Below, piece after piece: positions 16,521 through 25,208 of a DNA stretch of 38,985 nucleotides. The notes beneath the pieces were generated by a model. That model was not told the origin of the DNA, made no database searches, and saw only the letters and a list, made by a program, of their open reading frames with translations. Positions within the stretch are counted from its first letter, which is position 1, and each line of letters begins with the position of its first letter. The stretch lies in assembly GCF_003853645.1 (NCBI RefSeq), contig NZ_QTPO01000068.1, positions 1 through 38,985 on the forward strand. Direction: 5' to 3'. Made by a program: the position numbers and the translations under genes. Source of the DNA: Burkholderia sp. Bp9143. Lineage in GTDB: Bacteria; Pseudomonadota; Gammaproteobacteria; Burkholderiales; Burkholderiaceae.

Positions 16521-17900
16521 GTGACAGAACAACAACGATCGTTCGACAACATCGTCGCGCGCGAACAAGGGTTGCGCCATGCGCTGACGTCGGGGCAGAT
16601 GGCGATGATCGCGATCGGCGGCGCGATCGGGACGGGGCTGTTTCTCGGCAGCGGGTTCGCGATCGGGCTCGCGGGCCCGAGCGTGCTGGTTTCGTACGCG
16701 ATCGGCGCGCTGATCGCGCTGCTGCTGATGGGCGCGCTCGCGGAAATGACGGTCGCGCATCCGACGGCCGGTTCGTTCGGTGCGTATGCCGAGCATTACG
16801 TCGGCCTGCTCGCGGGCTTTCTCGTACGCTATGCGTACTGGTTCGCGGTGGTGTTCGCGATCGGCACCGAGATCAGCGCGATCGCGGTCTTCATGAAGTA
16901 CTGGTTCCCGGCCGTGCCCGGCTGGTACTGGGTGATCGGCTTCTCCGCGCTGCTGATCGCGGTGAACCTCGCGAGCGTCACGCTGTACGGGTCGGTCGAA
17001 TATGCGTTTTCGCTGCTGAAGATCGCGGCGATCGTCGTGTTCATCGTGCTCGGCGCGTATCTCGTGTGGTCGGCGCCGGCCCCCTCGGGCATCGGCTTCG
17101 CGAACTACATCGCACACGACGGCTTCATGCCGAAAGGGCCGTGGGGCACCTGGGTCGCGGTGATCGTCGCGATCTTCAGCTACATGAGCATCGAGGCGGT
17201 CGCGATCGCGGCCGGCGAGGCGCGCGATCCGCAGCACGCGGTCACGCGCGCGTTCCGCTCGACGGTGTTCCGGCTCGTGCTGTTCTACCTGCTGACGCTG
17301 TCGCTGATGCTCGCGATCGTGCCCTGGACGCAGGCCGGCACCGACGAAAGCCCGTTCGTGAAGGTGATGGCCGCGACGCACGTTCCGTATGCGGCCGGCG
17401 TGATCAACTTCGTGTTGCTGATCGCGGCGCTGTCGGCCATGAACAGCCAGCTCTACGTGACGACGCGGATGATGTTCAGCCTGTCGCGCGCGCGGCTCGC
17501 GCCGGCGGTGTTCGGCCGGCTCGGCAACAACGGCGTGCCGCGCGCGGCGCTGTGGATCTCGACGAGCGGCGTCGCGGTCGCGGCCGTGCTGGTCGCGCTG
17601 TCGCCCGATACCGCGTTCACCGTGATGATGGCGATCGCGATGTTCGGCGCGCTGTTCACGTGGATGATGATCTTCGTCACGCACCTGCGCTTTCGCGCGC
17701 GATACAACGGCCCGGCGCTCGCGTTCCGGATGTGGGGCCACCCGTTCGGCAGCCTGCTCGGTGCCGGGCTCGTCGGCGCGATCCTGCTGACGACTGCGTT
17801 CACGCGCGAATTCCGGATGACGATGGTGGTCGGTGTCGTGTTCGTCGTGCTGCTGACGCTCGCGTACGCGCTGCACTACCGGCACCAGCACGCGCGTTGA
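16521..17900 (+). CDS. APC-family amino-acid permease
   Basis: 459 residues with about 12 hydrophobic segments. The N-terminal signature GLRHALTSGQMAMIAIGGAIGTGLFLGSG and the following PSVLVSYAIGALIALLLMGALAEM identify the amino-acid transporter family (AroP/GabP/ProY branch) of the APC superfamily: proton-coupled uptake across the inner membrane. I cannot assign a substrate. The start is uncertain: the GTG at 16521 has GGGGAG 10 nt upstream and gives the usual VTEQQRSFDNIVAREQGLRHAL; an in-frame ATG at 16494 would add nine residues but lacks a site. It stands alone after the clpA terminator. Confidence 0.88.
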   Translation: MTEQQRSFDNIVAREQGLRHALTSGQMAMIAIGGAIGTGLFLGSGFAIGLAGPSVLVSYAIGALIALLLMGALAEMTVAHPTAGSFGAYAEHYVGLLAGFLVRYAYWFAVVFAIGTEISAIAVFMKYWFPAVPGWYWVIGFSALLIAVNLASVTLYGSVEYAFSLLKIAAIVVFIVLGAYLVWSAPAPSGIGFANYIAHDGFMPKGPWGTWVAVIVAIFSYMSIEAVAIAAGEARDPQHAVTRAFRSTVFRLVLFYLLTLSLMLAIVPWTQAGTDESPFVKVMAATHVPYAAGVINFVLLIAALSAMNSQLYVTTRMMFSLSRARLAPAVFGRLGNNGVPRAALWISTSGVAVAAVLVALSPDTAFTVMMAIAMFGALFTWMMIFVTHLRFRARYNGPALAFRMWGHPFGSLLGAGLVGAILLTTAFTREFRMTMVVGVVFVVLLTLAYALHYRHQHAR

Positions 17901-17949
17901 CGCGCGACTGGACGCCGTGCGAGCTGCGCGGCGAGGCGATACGACACCG

Positions 17950-17965
17950 CTAAGGTTCCGTTAAG
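17950..17965 (+). promoter_or_regulatory. Direct TAAG repeat, candidate response-regulator site
   Basis: CTAAG-N6-TTAAG gives two half-sites 11 bp apart, the spacing typical of OmpR/PhoB-type winged-helix dimers. It lies about 80 bp upstream of the membrane protein gene at 18047. The regulator is unknown. Confidence 0.4.
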
Positions 17966-18046
17966 CCTGCGGCGATTACATTCGAGCCTGTCTGCAATGT
18001 GGGTTGGCCCATGCTGGCTCGCTGCTTTACTGCAAAAGGGGTTCGA

Positions 18047-18817
18047 ATGAACAAGCTTCCTCAAATCACGCTCGCATTCTGGATCATGAAGATCTGCGCG
18101 ACGACGCTCGGCGAAACCGGCGGCGACCTGCTGTCGATGACGCTGAACGTCGGCTACGCGGTGAGCTCGATCCTGCTGTTCGGTTTCTTTCTCGTGACGC
18201 TGGGCGCACAGCTCAGAACGGCACAGTATCGCCCTGCGATCTACTGGGCCGTGATCGTCGCGACGAGCACCGCGGGCACGACGATGTCCGATTTCATGGA
18301 CCGGACGCTCGGCCTTGGTTACGCGGCCGGCTCGTCGATTCTCGTCGCGATCCTGCTCGCGATCTTCACGGTGTGGCGTCTGAGCGGCGAATCGCTGTCG
18401 GTCGACCTGATTCGCACGCGCAAGGTCGAGCTGCTGTACTGGATCGCGATCCTGTTCTCGAACACGCTGGGCACCGCGCTCGGCGATTTCCTCGCGGACA
18501 GCTCGGGCCTCGGCTTCGGCGGCGGCGCGCTGCTGATCGGCGGGCTGCTCGCGGCGATCGTGCTCGCGCACTATTTCACGCGCATTTCCGGCGTGCTGCT
18601 GTTCTGGGCTGCGTTCGTGCTCACGCGTCCGTTCGGGGCGACGGTCGGCGACCTGCTGACGAAGCCGGTCGACAAGGGCGGACTCGCGCTCGGCACGGTC
18701 GGCTCGTCGGCGGTGCTGCTCGGCGTACTGGTCGCGATGGTGATCTACGCGAGCATCGCACAGGCGCGGCGACGCGAACTGGTGCCCGCGCGGATCGCGC
18801 AGACGGCCGATCGGTGA
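18047..18817 (+). CDS. Four-repeat integral membrane protein (COG4705-like)
   Basis: 256 residues, almost entirely hydrophobic, about eight membrane segments. AGGGG lies just before the ATG at 18047; the longer frame from 17999 is unsupported. A related motif occurs four times, roughly every 60 residues: TLGETGGDLLS, TAGTTMSDFMD, TLGTALGDFLA and PFGATVGDLLT, each followed by Gly-rich hydrophobic sequence. This suggests internal duplication, with the Asp/Thr residues lining a path. It looks like the uncharacterised COG4705 membrane-protein family; the assignment is from memory of that pattern. The transported species, if any, is unknown. Confidence 0.78.
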   Translation: MNKLPQITLAFWIMKICATTLGETGGDLLSMTLNVGYAVSSILLFGFFLVTLGAQLRTAQYRPAIYWAVIVATSTAGTTMSDFMDRTLGLGYAAGSSILVAILLAIFTVWRLSGESLSVDLIRTRKVELLYWIAILFSNTLGTALGDFLADSSGLGFGGGALLIGGLLAAIVLAHYFTRISGVLLFWAAFVLTRPFGATVGDLLTKPVDKGGLALGTVGSSAVLLGVLVAMVIYASIAQARRRELVPARIAQTADR

Positions 18818-18834
18818 GCGGTAACGGAAAAAGG

Positions 18835-18859
18835 AAAGGGGCCACGAGGCCCCTTTTTT
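18835..18859. terminator. Bidirectional terminator between the membrane protein and dut
   Basis: AAAGGGGCC (18835-18843) / GGCCCCTTT (18848-18856) with a 4-nt loop, followed by T's on the plus side and, on the minus side, CCTTTTTCC. It is shared by the convergent genes. Confidence 0.9.
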
Positions 18860-18871
18860 GCATGGCGCCGA

Positions 18872-19318
18872 TCAGTGACGGCCGGTGCTGCCGAAGCCGC
18901 CTGCGCCGCGATCGCTTTGCGCGAAGTCGTCGACGATGTTGAACTGCGCCTGCACGACCGGCACGATCACGAGTTGCGCGAGCCGCTCGAACGGGTTCAG
19001 CACGAACTCGGTCTGGCCGCGGTTCCACGTCGACACCATCAGCTGGCCCTGGTAGTCGGAATCGATCAGGCCGACGAGGTTGCCGAGCACGATCCCGTGC
19101 TTGTGGCCGAGGCCCGAGCGCGGCAGGATCAGCGCGGCGTAACCGGGATCCGCGAGATGGATCGCGAGGCCGGTCGGCACGAGCGTCGTTTCGCCCGGCT
19201 GCAGCGTGACGGGCGCGTCGAGACACGCGCGCAGGTCGAGGCCCGCGCTGCCGGTGGTGGCGTAGGCGGGCAGGTAGTCGCGCACGCGCGCGTCGAGAAT
19301 CTTCAGGTCGAGTTTCAT
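18872..19318 (-). CDS. dut: Deoxyuridine triphosphatase (dUTPase)
   Basis: 148 residues; hydrolyses dUTP to dUMP and PPi, keeping uracil out of DNA and supplying dTMP synthesis. The five trimeric dUTPase motifs are present: SAGLDLRA (motif 1), PRSGLGHKHG (motif 2), GLIDSDYQGQL (motif 3, catalytic Asp), RLAQLVIVPV (motif 4) and the C-terminal GAGGFGSTGRH (motif 5, glycine-rich arm). It lies 55 bp downstream of coaBC on the same strand, and is the last gene of the ribF-ileS-lspA-coaBC-dut series. No strong Shine-Dalgarno is visible. Confidence 0.97.
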   Translation of the reverse strand: MKLDLKILDARVRDYLPAYATTGSAGLDLRACLDAPVTLQPGETTLVPTGLAIHLADPGYAALILPRSGLGHKHGIVLGNLVGLIDSDYQGQLMVSTWNRGQTEFVLNPFERLAQLVIVPVVQAQFNIVDDFAQSDRGAGGFGSTGRH

Positions 19319-19373
19319 GCGGTCGTCGAATCGGTCGGGAAGGGCACGGCGGCGCAGGCCGCCGCGCGGGGGA

Positions 19374-20585
19374 TCAGATCAGGCGGTTGTCCGGCAGGCG
19401 TTTCGCGATTTCCGCGACGAGCACATGCGCGAGTTCGTCTTTCGGTGCGCGCGGCAGACGCGTGAGGCCGGCGGCCTCGAACAGCACGACTTCGTTGTCG
19501 TCGCGGCCGAACGTCAGCGGGCCGAGGTTGCCGACCAGGAGCGGCACGTTCTTGCGCTTGCGCTTCTCGTCGCCGTGCACGTCGAGGTCGCCGCTTTCGG
19601 CTGCGAAGCCGACGCAATACGGCGGATCGGGCAGCGCCGCGACCGACGCGAGGATGTCGGGGTTCTCGACGAACGCGAGCGCCGGCATCTTGCGGTCGGC
19701 CGTCTTCTTCATCTTGTGCTCGGCCGGCTGATCGACGCGCCAGTCGGCGACCGCGGCCACCGCGATGAAGATGTCGGCGTCGGACACCGCTTGCATCACC
19801 GCGTCGTACATCTGCTGCGCCGTCTGCACGTCCTGACGGTACACGCCCCACGGCGTGTCGAGCGCGACCGGTCCCGCGACGAGATGCACGTCGGCGCCGG
19901 CCTGCTGCGCGGCGCGCGCGAGCGCGAAGCCCATCTTGCCGCTCGAGCGGTTCGTGAGGCCGCGCACCGGATCGAGCGGCTCGAACGTCGGGCCAGCCGT
20001 GATCAGCACGCGGCGGTGTGCGAGCACCTTCGGCGCGAAGTGCGCGACGATCGCGTCATAGATCGCCTCGGGTTCGAGCATGCGACCGTCGCCGACTTCG
20101 CCACACGCCTGCGCGCCCGAGTCGGGGCCGAGCACCGACACGCCATCGGCGCGCAGTTGCGCGGCGTTGCGCTGCGTGGCCGGGTTCTGCCACATCTGGC
20201 GGTTCATCGCGGGCACGACGAGCAGCGGACAGTCGCGCGCGACGCACAGCGTCGACAGCAGGTCGTCCGCGAACCCGTGCGCGAGTTTCGCGAGGAAATC
20301 CGTCGACGCGGGCGCGATCACGATCGCGTCGGCTTCGCGCGACAGGTCGATGTGCGCCATGTTGTTGTCGACGCGCGCGTCCCACTGGCTCGTGTAGACG
20401 GGCCGGCCGGACAGCGCCTGCATCGTGACGGGCGTGATGAACTGGGCGGCGGCTTCGGTCATCGCGACCTGCACGGTCGCGCCAGCCTTCGTCAGCAGCC
20501 GGGTGAGTTCGGCGATCTTGTAGCAGGCGATGCCGCCCGTCAGGCCGAGAACGAGGTGTTTTCCTGCGAGTTCTGCGTGTGCCAA
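19374..20585 (-). CDS. coaBC: Bifunctional phosphopantothenoylcysteine synthetase/decarboxylase
   Basis: 403 residues; CoaB joins cysteine to 4'-phosphopantothenate with CTP and CoaC decarboxylates the product with FMN, two steps of coenzyme A synthesis. The TTG at 20585 is preferred because GGAGG sits 6 nt upstream and the protein then begins LAHAELAGKHLVLGLTGGIACYK; a longer frame from 20639 has no such site. CoaC landmarks are MAHIDLSREAD (catalytic His), PAMNRQMW and ACGEVGDGRML (catalytic Cys); CoaB begins at ITAGPTFEPLDPVRGLTNRSSGKMG and contains AAVADW. A 67-bp gap separates it from lspA. Confidence 0.95.
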   Translation of the reverse strand: MAHAELAGKHLVLGLTGGIACYKIAELTRLLTKAGATVQVAMTEAAAQFITPVTMQALSGRPVYTSQWDARVDNNMAHIDLSREADAIVIAPASTDFLAKLAHGFADDLLSTLCVARDCPLLVVPAMNRQMWQNPATQRNAAQLRADGVSVLGPDSGAQACGEVGDGRMLEPEAIYDAIVAHFAPKVLAHRRVLITAGPTFEPLDPVRGLTNRSSGKMGFALARAAQQAGADVHLVAGPVALDTPWGVYRQDVQTAQQMYDAVMQAVSDADIFIAVAAVADWRVDQPAEHKMKKTADRKMPALAFVENPDILASVAALPDPPYCVGFAAESGDLDVHGDEKRKRKNVPLLVGNLGPLTFGRDDNEVVLFEAAGLTRLPRAPKDELAHVLVAEIAKRLPDNRLI

Positions 20586-20652
20586 CTCAGGCCTCCAAGG
20601 GTCAAACGGAACGGCCGGCGCGAAGCCGGCCGTCGACACCGAGTATGCGCGC

Positions 20653-21153
20653 TCAGCGTGAGCCGCGCACGCGACGCAGTTCGTCGTAGATCAGCAGCAC
20701 CGCGCCGACCGTGATCGCGGAATCGGCGAGGTTGAACGCCGGGAAGTGCCAGGCACCGAGGTGGAAATCGAGAAAGTCGATCACGTGGCCGTAGATCAAC
20801 CGGTCGATCACGTTGCCGAGCGCGCCGCCGAGGATCAGCGCGAGCGACAGGCTGAACAGCCGCTGCTGGCCGTGACGGCGCAGCAGGAAGCAGATCACGA
20901 GTGTCGCGCCGATGCCGAGCGCGGTGAATGCCCAGCGCTGCCAGCCGCTCGCGGTCGACAGGAAGCCGAACGCGGCGCCGCGGTTGTACACCAGCACGAG
21001 GTTGAAGAACGACGTCAGCGCATGCTGCGCGCCGTACGCGAACGTTTTCAGGATCGCGATCTTCGACAGCTGGTCGAACAGGATCACGATCAGCGAAATA
21101 CCGAGCCAGGGCGCGAGCGCGCCGCTGGCCGGTTTCGACACAGTTTTCGCCAT
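20653..21153 (-). CDS. lspA: Lipoprotein signal peptidase (signal peptidase II)
   Basis: 166 residues, four membrane segments; an aspartyl protease that removes signal peptides from diacylglyceryl prolipoproteins. The catalytic Asp motifs GNVIDR and FNLADSAI are both present, as is the N-terminal DQLSK and YNRGAAFGFL. The ATG at 21153 gives MAKTVSKPASG, the usual form; an in-frame TTG at 21159 that overlaps the ileS stop and has GGAG 6 nt upstream is an equally possible start, adding two residues. The gene is translationally coupled to ileS either way. Confidence 0.95.
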   Translation of the reverse strand: MAKTVSKPASGALAPWLGISLIVILFDQLSKIAILKTFAYGAQHALTSFFNLVLVYNRGAAFGFLSTASGWQRWAFTALGIGATLVICFLLRRHGQQRLFSLSLALILGGALGNVIDRLIYGHVIDFLDFHLGAWHFPAFNLADSAITVGAVLLIYDELRRVRGSR

Positions 21154-21155
21154 AT

Positions 21156-23993
21156 TCAAGCAGCGCTCCGGATTTCGCCGTTTTCAAACAGGTTCGAGAA
21201 GCAGCGGCCGCACAGCGTCGGATGATCGGCGTGCGCGCCGACGTCCTCGCGATAGTGCCAGCAGCGTTCGCACTTCTGGTACTTCGACGCCGCGACGTCG
21301 ACGCTTTCCTGCGCTTCGTCGTCGACCTTCACGACCGTCGCCGCCGACGTGATCAGCACGAACTTCAGGTCTTCGCCGAGGCTCGTGAGCGCGTCGTAGC
21401 GCGCGCCGCTCGCGTGCACGGCCACTTCGGCCTGCAGCGACGAACCGATGCGGTTCGCGGTGCGTGCTTCCTCGAGCGCCTTCGTCACGTTGCCGCGCAC
21501 GTCGCGCAGCAGCGCCCACTTCTCGATCAGCGCGGCCGCGCCGGCGACTTCCGGATACGCGTAGTAGGTTTCCGTGAACACGGTGTCGCTGGCCGGCTGG
21601 AACACCTTCCACGCTTCTTCCGCGGTGAACGACAGGAACGGCGCGAGCACGCGCAGCAGTCCGTGCGTCAGGTGGTACAGCGCCGTCTGTGCGGAGCGGC
21701 GCGCGCGCGAATCGGCCGCGCTCGTGTACAGGCGGTCCTTCAGCACGTCGAGGTAGAAGCCGCCGAGGTCTTCCGAGCAGTACGTCTGCAGCTTCGCGAC
21801 GACCGGGTGGAATTCGTACTTCTCGTAGTGGCCGAGCAGTTCCGTCTGCAGTTGTGCGGAGAACGCGACCGCGTAGCGGTCGATCTCGAGCCATTCGTCG
21901 ACCGGCACCGCATGCTGCGCGAAGTCGAAGTCCGACAGGTTCGCGAGCAGGAAGCGCAGCGTGTTGCGGATGCGGCGATAGCCTTCCGTCACGCGCTTCA
22001 GGATTTCCTCGGAGATCGCGAGCTCGCCCGAATAGTCGGTCGATGCGATCCACAGGCGGATGATTTCCGCGCCGAGGCGGTTCGCGACTTCATGCGGGTC
22101 GATGCCGTTGCCGAGCGACTTGCTCATCTTGCGGCCTTCGCCATCGACCGTGAAGCCGTGCGTGAGCAGGCCCTTGTACGGTGCGCAGCCGTCGATCATC
22201 GACGCGGTCAGCAGCGACGAGTGGAACCAGCCGCGATGCTGGTCCGAGCCTTCGAGATACAGGTCGGCCGGGAACTGCAACTGATCCTTGTGCGAGCCGC
22301 GCAGCACGTGCCAGTGCGTCGTGCCCGAGTCGAACCATACGTCGAGCGTGTCGCGGTTCTTCTCGTACAGGTTCGCGTCGTCGCCGATCAGTTCGCGCGG
22401 ATCGAGCGACTGCCATGCCTCGATGCCCGACTGCTCGACGCGCTTCGCGACTTCCTCGAGCAGCTCGAGCGTGCGCGGGTGCAGCTCGCCGGTTTCCTTG
22501 TGCACGAAGAACGCCATCGGCACGCCCCACTGGCGCTGGCGCGACAGCGTCCAGTCGGGACGGTTCGCGATCATGCTGAACAGGCGCTGCTTGCCCCACG
22601 ACGGGTAGAACGCGGTCGCCTCGACGCCTTGGAGCGCGGTTTCGCGCAGCGTCTTGCCGTCGTCGCGCGGCGTCACGTCCATGCCGGCGAACCACTGCGA
22701 CGTTGCACGGTAGATGATCGGCGTCTTGTGGCGCCAGCAGTGCATGTAGCTGTGCGTGTACTTCTCGCTGCGCAGCAGCGAGCCGGCCGCGTTCAGGGCC
22801 TCGACGATCTTCGGGTTCGCGTCCCAGATCGACAGGCCGCCGAACAGCGGCAGCGATTCGATGTAGCGGCCGTCGCCCATCACCGGGTTGATGAAGTCCG
22901 AGTCGGTCATCCCGTGCGCCTTGCACGACTGGAAGTCCTCGATGCCGTAGGCGGGCGACGAGTGCACGACGCCGGTACCCGTATCGGTCGTCACGTAGTC
23001 GCCGAGGTAGACGGGCGCGGTGCGCTTGTAGCCGGGGTGGGCCGACGCGAGCGGGTGGTGGAAGCGCAGGTTCGCGAGCTTCACGCCGGGGGTGGTCGCG
23101 ACGACGCGGCCGGTCAGCTTGAACTCGGTCATGCAGGCTTCGACGCGTTCTTCCGCGATGATCAGCAGCCCGCGCTCGGTGTCGACCAGCGCATAGACGA
23201 TTTCCGGATGGAGGTTCAGCGCCTGGTTGGCGGGGATCGTCCACGGCGTGGTGGTCCAGATCACGATGCCGCCCTCGGCGCGCGGCAGCGCCGGCAGGCC
23301 GAACGCCTGCGCGGTCTTTTCCGGTTCCGCGAATGCGAACATCACGTCGATCGTCGGGTCGGTGCGGTCCTTGTACTCGACTTCCGCCTCGGCGAGTGCC
23401 GAGCCGCAATCGAAGCACCAGTTCACCGGCTTCAGCCCGCGATACACGTAGCCCTTCTCGATGATCTTGCCGAGCGCGCGGATCTCTTCCGCCTCGTTGA
23501 CGAAGTTCATCGTCTTGTACGGATTCGCCCAGTCGCCAAGCACGCCAAGGCGCTTGAAGCCGACCTTCTGCTTCTCGATCTGCTCGGTCGCGTACGCGCG
23601 CGCCTTGCTCATCACTTCGGCCGCCGGCAGCGACTTGCCGAACTGCTTTTCGATCTGGATCTCGATCGGCATCCCGTGGCAATCCCAGCCCGGCACGTAC
23701 GGCGCGTCGAAGCCGGCCATGTTGCGCGACTTGACGACGATGTCCTTCAGGATCTTGTTGACCGCGTGACCGAGGTGGATGTCGCCGTTCGCATACGGGG
23801 GGCCGTCGTGCAGGATGAACTTCGGCCGGCCCTGGCTGGCCGCGCGGATCTTCTCGTAGATGCCGCGCTCTTCCCATTCCTTGACCCACTGCGGCTCGCG
23901 CTTGGGCAGGTCGCCGCGCATCGGGAACGGCGTGTCGAGCAGGTTGACCGGATACTTGGCCTGCGGTTTCGAATCGGCTTTCTTGTTGCTCAT
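21156..23993 (-). CDS. ileS: Isoleucyl-tRNA synthetase
   Basis: 945 residues; charges tRNA-Ile and hydrolyses mischarged Val-tRNA through its CP1 editing domain. Class I motifs are present: HDGPPYANGDIHLGHA (HIGH) near residue 68 and KMSKSLGNG in the C-terminal half. The editing domain holds TTPWTIPANQALN. A C-terminal zinc site is visible: CERCWHYREDVG and LCGRCFSNL. The ATG at 23993 gives MSNKKADSKPQAKYPVNLLDTPFPM; a longer frame to 24245 overlaps ribF and is not supported. Upstream purines are weak. It overlaps the end of the ribF-lspA run, with ribF 100 bp upstream. Confidence 0.97.
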   Translation of the reverse strand: MSNKKADSKPQAKYPVNLLDTPFPMRGDLPKREPQWVKEWEERGIYEKIRAASQGRPKFILHDGPPYANGDIHLGHAVNKILKDIVVKSRNMAGFDAPYVPGWDCHGMPIEIQIEKQFGKSLPAAEVMSKARAYATEQIEKQKVGFKRLGVLGDWANPYKTMNFVNEAEEIRALGKIIEKGYVYRGLKPVNWCFDCGSALAEAEVEYKDRTDPTIDVMFAFAEPEKTAQAFGLPALPRAEGGIVIWTTTPWTIPANQALNLHPEIVYALVDTERGLLIIAEERVEACMTEFKLTGRVVATTPGVKLANLRFHHPLASAHPGYKRTAPVYLGDYVTTDTGTGVVHSSPAYGIEDFQSCKAHGMTDSDFINPVMGDGRYIESLPLFGGLSIWDANPKIVEALNAAGSLLRSEKYTHSYMHCWRHKTPIIYRATSQWFAGMDVTPRDDGKTLRETALQGVEATAFYPSWGKQRLFSMIANRPDWTLSRQRQWGVPMAFFVHKETGELHPRTLELLEEVAKRVEQSGIEAWQSLDPRELIGDDANLYEKNRDTLDVWFDSGTTHWHVLRGSHKDQLQFPADLYLEGSDQHRGWFHSSLLTASMIDGCAPYKGLLTHGFTVDGEGRKMSKSLGNGIDPHEVANRLGAEIIRLWIASTDYSGELAISEEILKRVTEGYRRIRNTLRFLLANLSDFDFAQHAVPVDEWLEIDRYAVAFSAQLQTELLGHYEKYEFHPVVAKLQTYCSEDLGGFYLDVLKDRLYTSAADSRARRSAQTALYHLTHGLLRVLAPFLSFTAEEAWKVFQPASDTVFTETYYAYPEVAGAAALIEKWALLRDVRGNVTKALEEARTANRIGSSLQAEVAVHASGARYDALTSLGEDLKFVLITSAATVVKVDDEAQESVDVAASKYQKCERCWHYREDVGAHADHPTLCGRCFSNLFENGEIRSAA

Positions 23994-24093
23994 GATGGGA
24001 TCGCTATCTAAATCGGGGGACGCTCGTGCGTCGTGAATCGGGATGCGCGCGTGTCGGCGGCGCGAGGGGCGGCGCGGGGCGCCGCCGGCCGGA

Positions 24094-25086
24094 TCAGCTA
24101 ATTCGATCGGTCGCCGATGTCGAGAAGCCGGTTGCGCGGCTGCCCGGCGCACGGTCGCGCTCGACGAAGTACGCGCGCGCGTTCGCGACGTCCAGCGCGA
24201 TCGCGCGCGACAGCGCCTCGAGATCGTCGAACTTCGCCTCGTCACGCAGCTTCTTCAGGAATTCGACGCGGATGAGCTTGCCGTACGCGTCGCCGTGCCA
24301 GTCGAGCAGGTGGACTTCGAGCAGCACGCGGCCGGAATCGTCGACGGTCGGGCGCAGCCCGAGGCTCGCGACGCCCGGCAGCGGGGCGGGGCCCAGGCCA
24401 TGCACCTGCACGACGAAGATGCCCGCGAGCGCCGGCCGCTTGTGCGCGATCGGCAGGTTCAGGGTCGGGAAGCCGAGGTCGCGGCCGAGCTTCAGCCCGT
24501 GCGCGACGTGGCCGCTGATTGCGTAGCCGTGGCCCAGCGCCTGCGCGGCCGCGTCGAGATCGCCCGCGGCGAGCGCGGCGCGCACGCCCGAGCTCGAGAT
24601 GCGCGTGCCGTCGCTGCCGGCAACCGTGCCCATCTGCTCGACCTCGAAGCCGTACTGTTCGCCGGCCGCCTTCAGCGTGTCGAAGGTGCCCGCGCGCTTC
24701 GCGCCGTAGCAGAAATCGTCGCCGACCATCATCCAGCGCGTGTGCAGCCCGCCGACCAGTGTGCGTTCGACGAACGCCTGCGGCGACTGGCTCGCGAACG
24801 TATGGTTGAAGTGCTCGACGACGACGCGGTCGACCCCGTGTTCGCGCAGCGCTTCCAGCTTGTCGCGCAGCATCGCGATGCGCGGCGGCGCGCCGGCCGG
24901 GTTGAAGAATTCGCGCGGGTGCGGCTCGAAGGTCATCACGCACACGGGCAGGCCGCGCGCGTCCGCTGCCGCGCGCACGCGCGCGAGCAGGGCCTGGTGG
25001 CCGCGATGGACACCGTCGAAGTTGCCGATCGTCAGCGCGCACGGCGCGCGGCTCTCGGCGTTGGGCAGGCCGCGGAAGACTTTCAC
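24094..25086 (-). CDS. ribF: Bifunctional riboflavin kinase / FAD synthetase
   Basis: 330 residues; makes FMN from riboflavin and ATP and then FAD. The N-terminal nucleotidyltransferase half has TIGNFDGVHRGHQALL (the GNFDGVHRGH motif, about residues 19-28), VMTFEPHPREFF and a later GDDFCYGAKRAGT; the C-terminal flavokinase half has GRDLGFPTLNLP and FLKKLRDEAKFDDLEAL. The start is a GTG at 25086. Order ribF-ileS-lspA is conserved in many proteobacteria. A perfect TATAAT on the minus strand at 25144-25139 lies about 52 bp upstream and is a candidate -10. Confidence 0.96.
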   Translation of the reverse strand: MKVFRGLPNAESRAPCALTIGNFDGVHRGHQALLARVRAAADARGLPVCVMTFEPHPREFFNPAGAPPRIAMLRDKLEALREHGVDRVVVEHFNHTFASQSPQAFVERTLVGGLHTRWMMVGDDFCYGAKRAGTFDTLKAAGEQYGFEVEQMGTVAGSDGTRISSSGVRAALAAGDLDAAAQALGHGYAISGHVAHGLKLGRDLGFPTLNLPIAHKRPALAGIFVVQVHGLGPAPLPGVASLGLRPTVDDSGRVLLEVHLLDWHGDAYGKLIRVEFLKKLRDEAKFDDLEALSRAIALDVANARAYFVERDRAPGSRATGFSTSATDRIS

Positions 25087-25138
25087 GATAGCGGATGCAG
25101 CGTCGGGGAATGGGCGGTGGGATGCCGCAAAGCAGAAG

Positions 25139-25144
25139 ATTATA
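25139..25144 (-). promoter_or_regulatory. Candidate -10 element of the ribF series
   Basis: Minus-strand TATAAT, 6/6 consensus, in a GC-rich gap. A good -35 is not visible at 17 bp (it reads GGCCGC), so the promoter is only partly supported. Confidence 0.45.
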
Positions 25145-25196
25145 AACGTTCGGGCGGCCCGGCGGCCGAGAAGGGGGGAAACGCGGGGGCGAATGG

Positions 25197-25202
25197 TAAA
25201 AT
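25197..25202 (+). promoter_or_regulatory. Candidate -10 element of purN
   Basis: TAAAAT 6 bp before the purN ATG at 25209. If used, transcription would begin at or within a nucleotide or two of the start codon, giving a leaderless mRNA. No consensus -35 is apparent. Confidence 0.3.
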
Positions 25203-25208
25203 TCGCGG

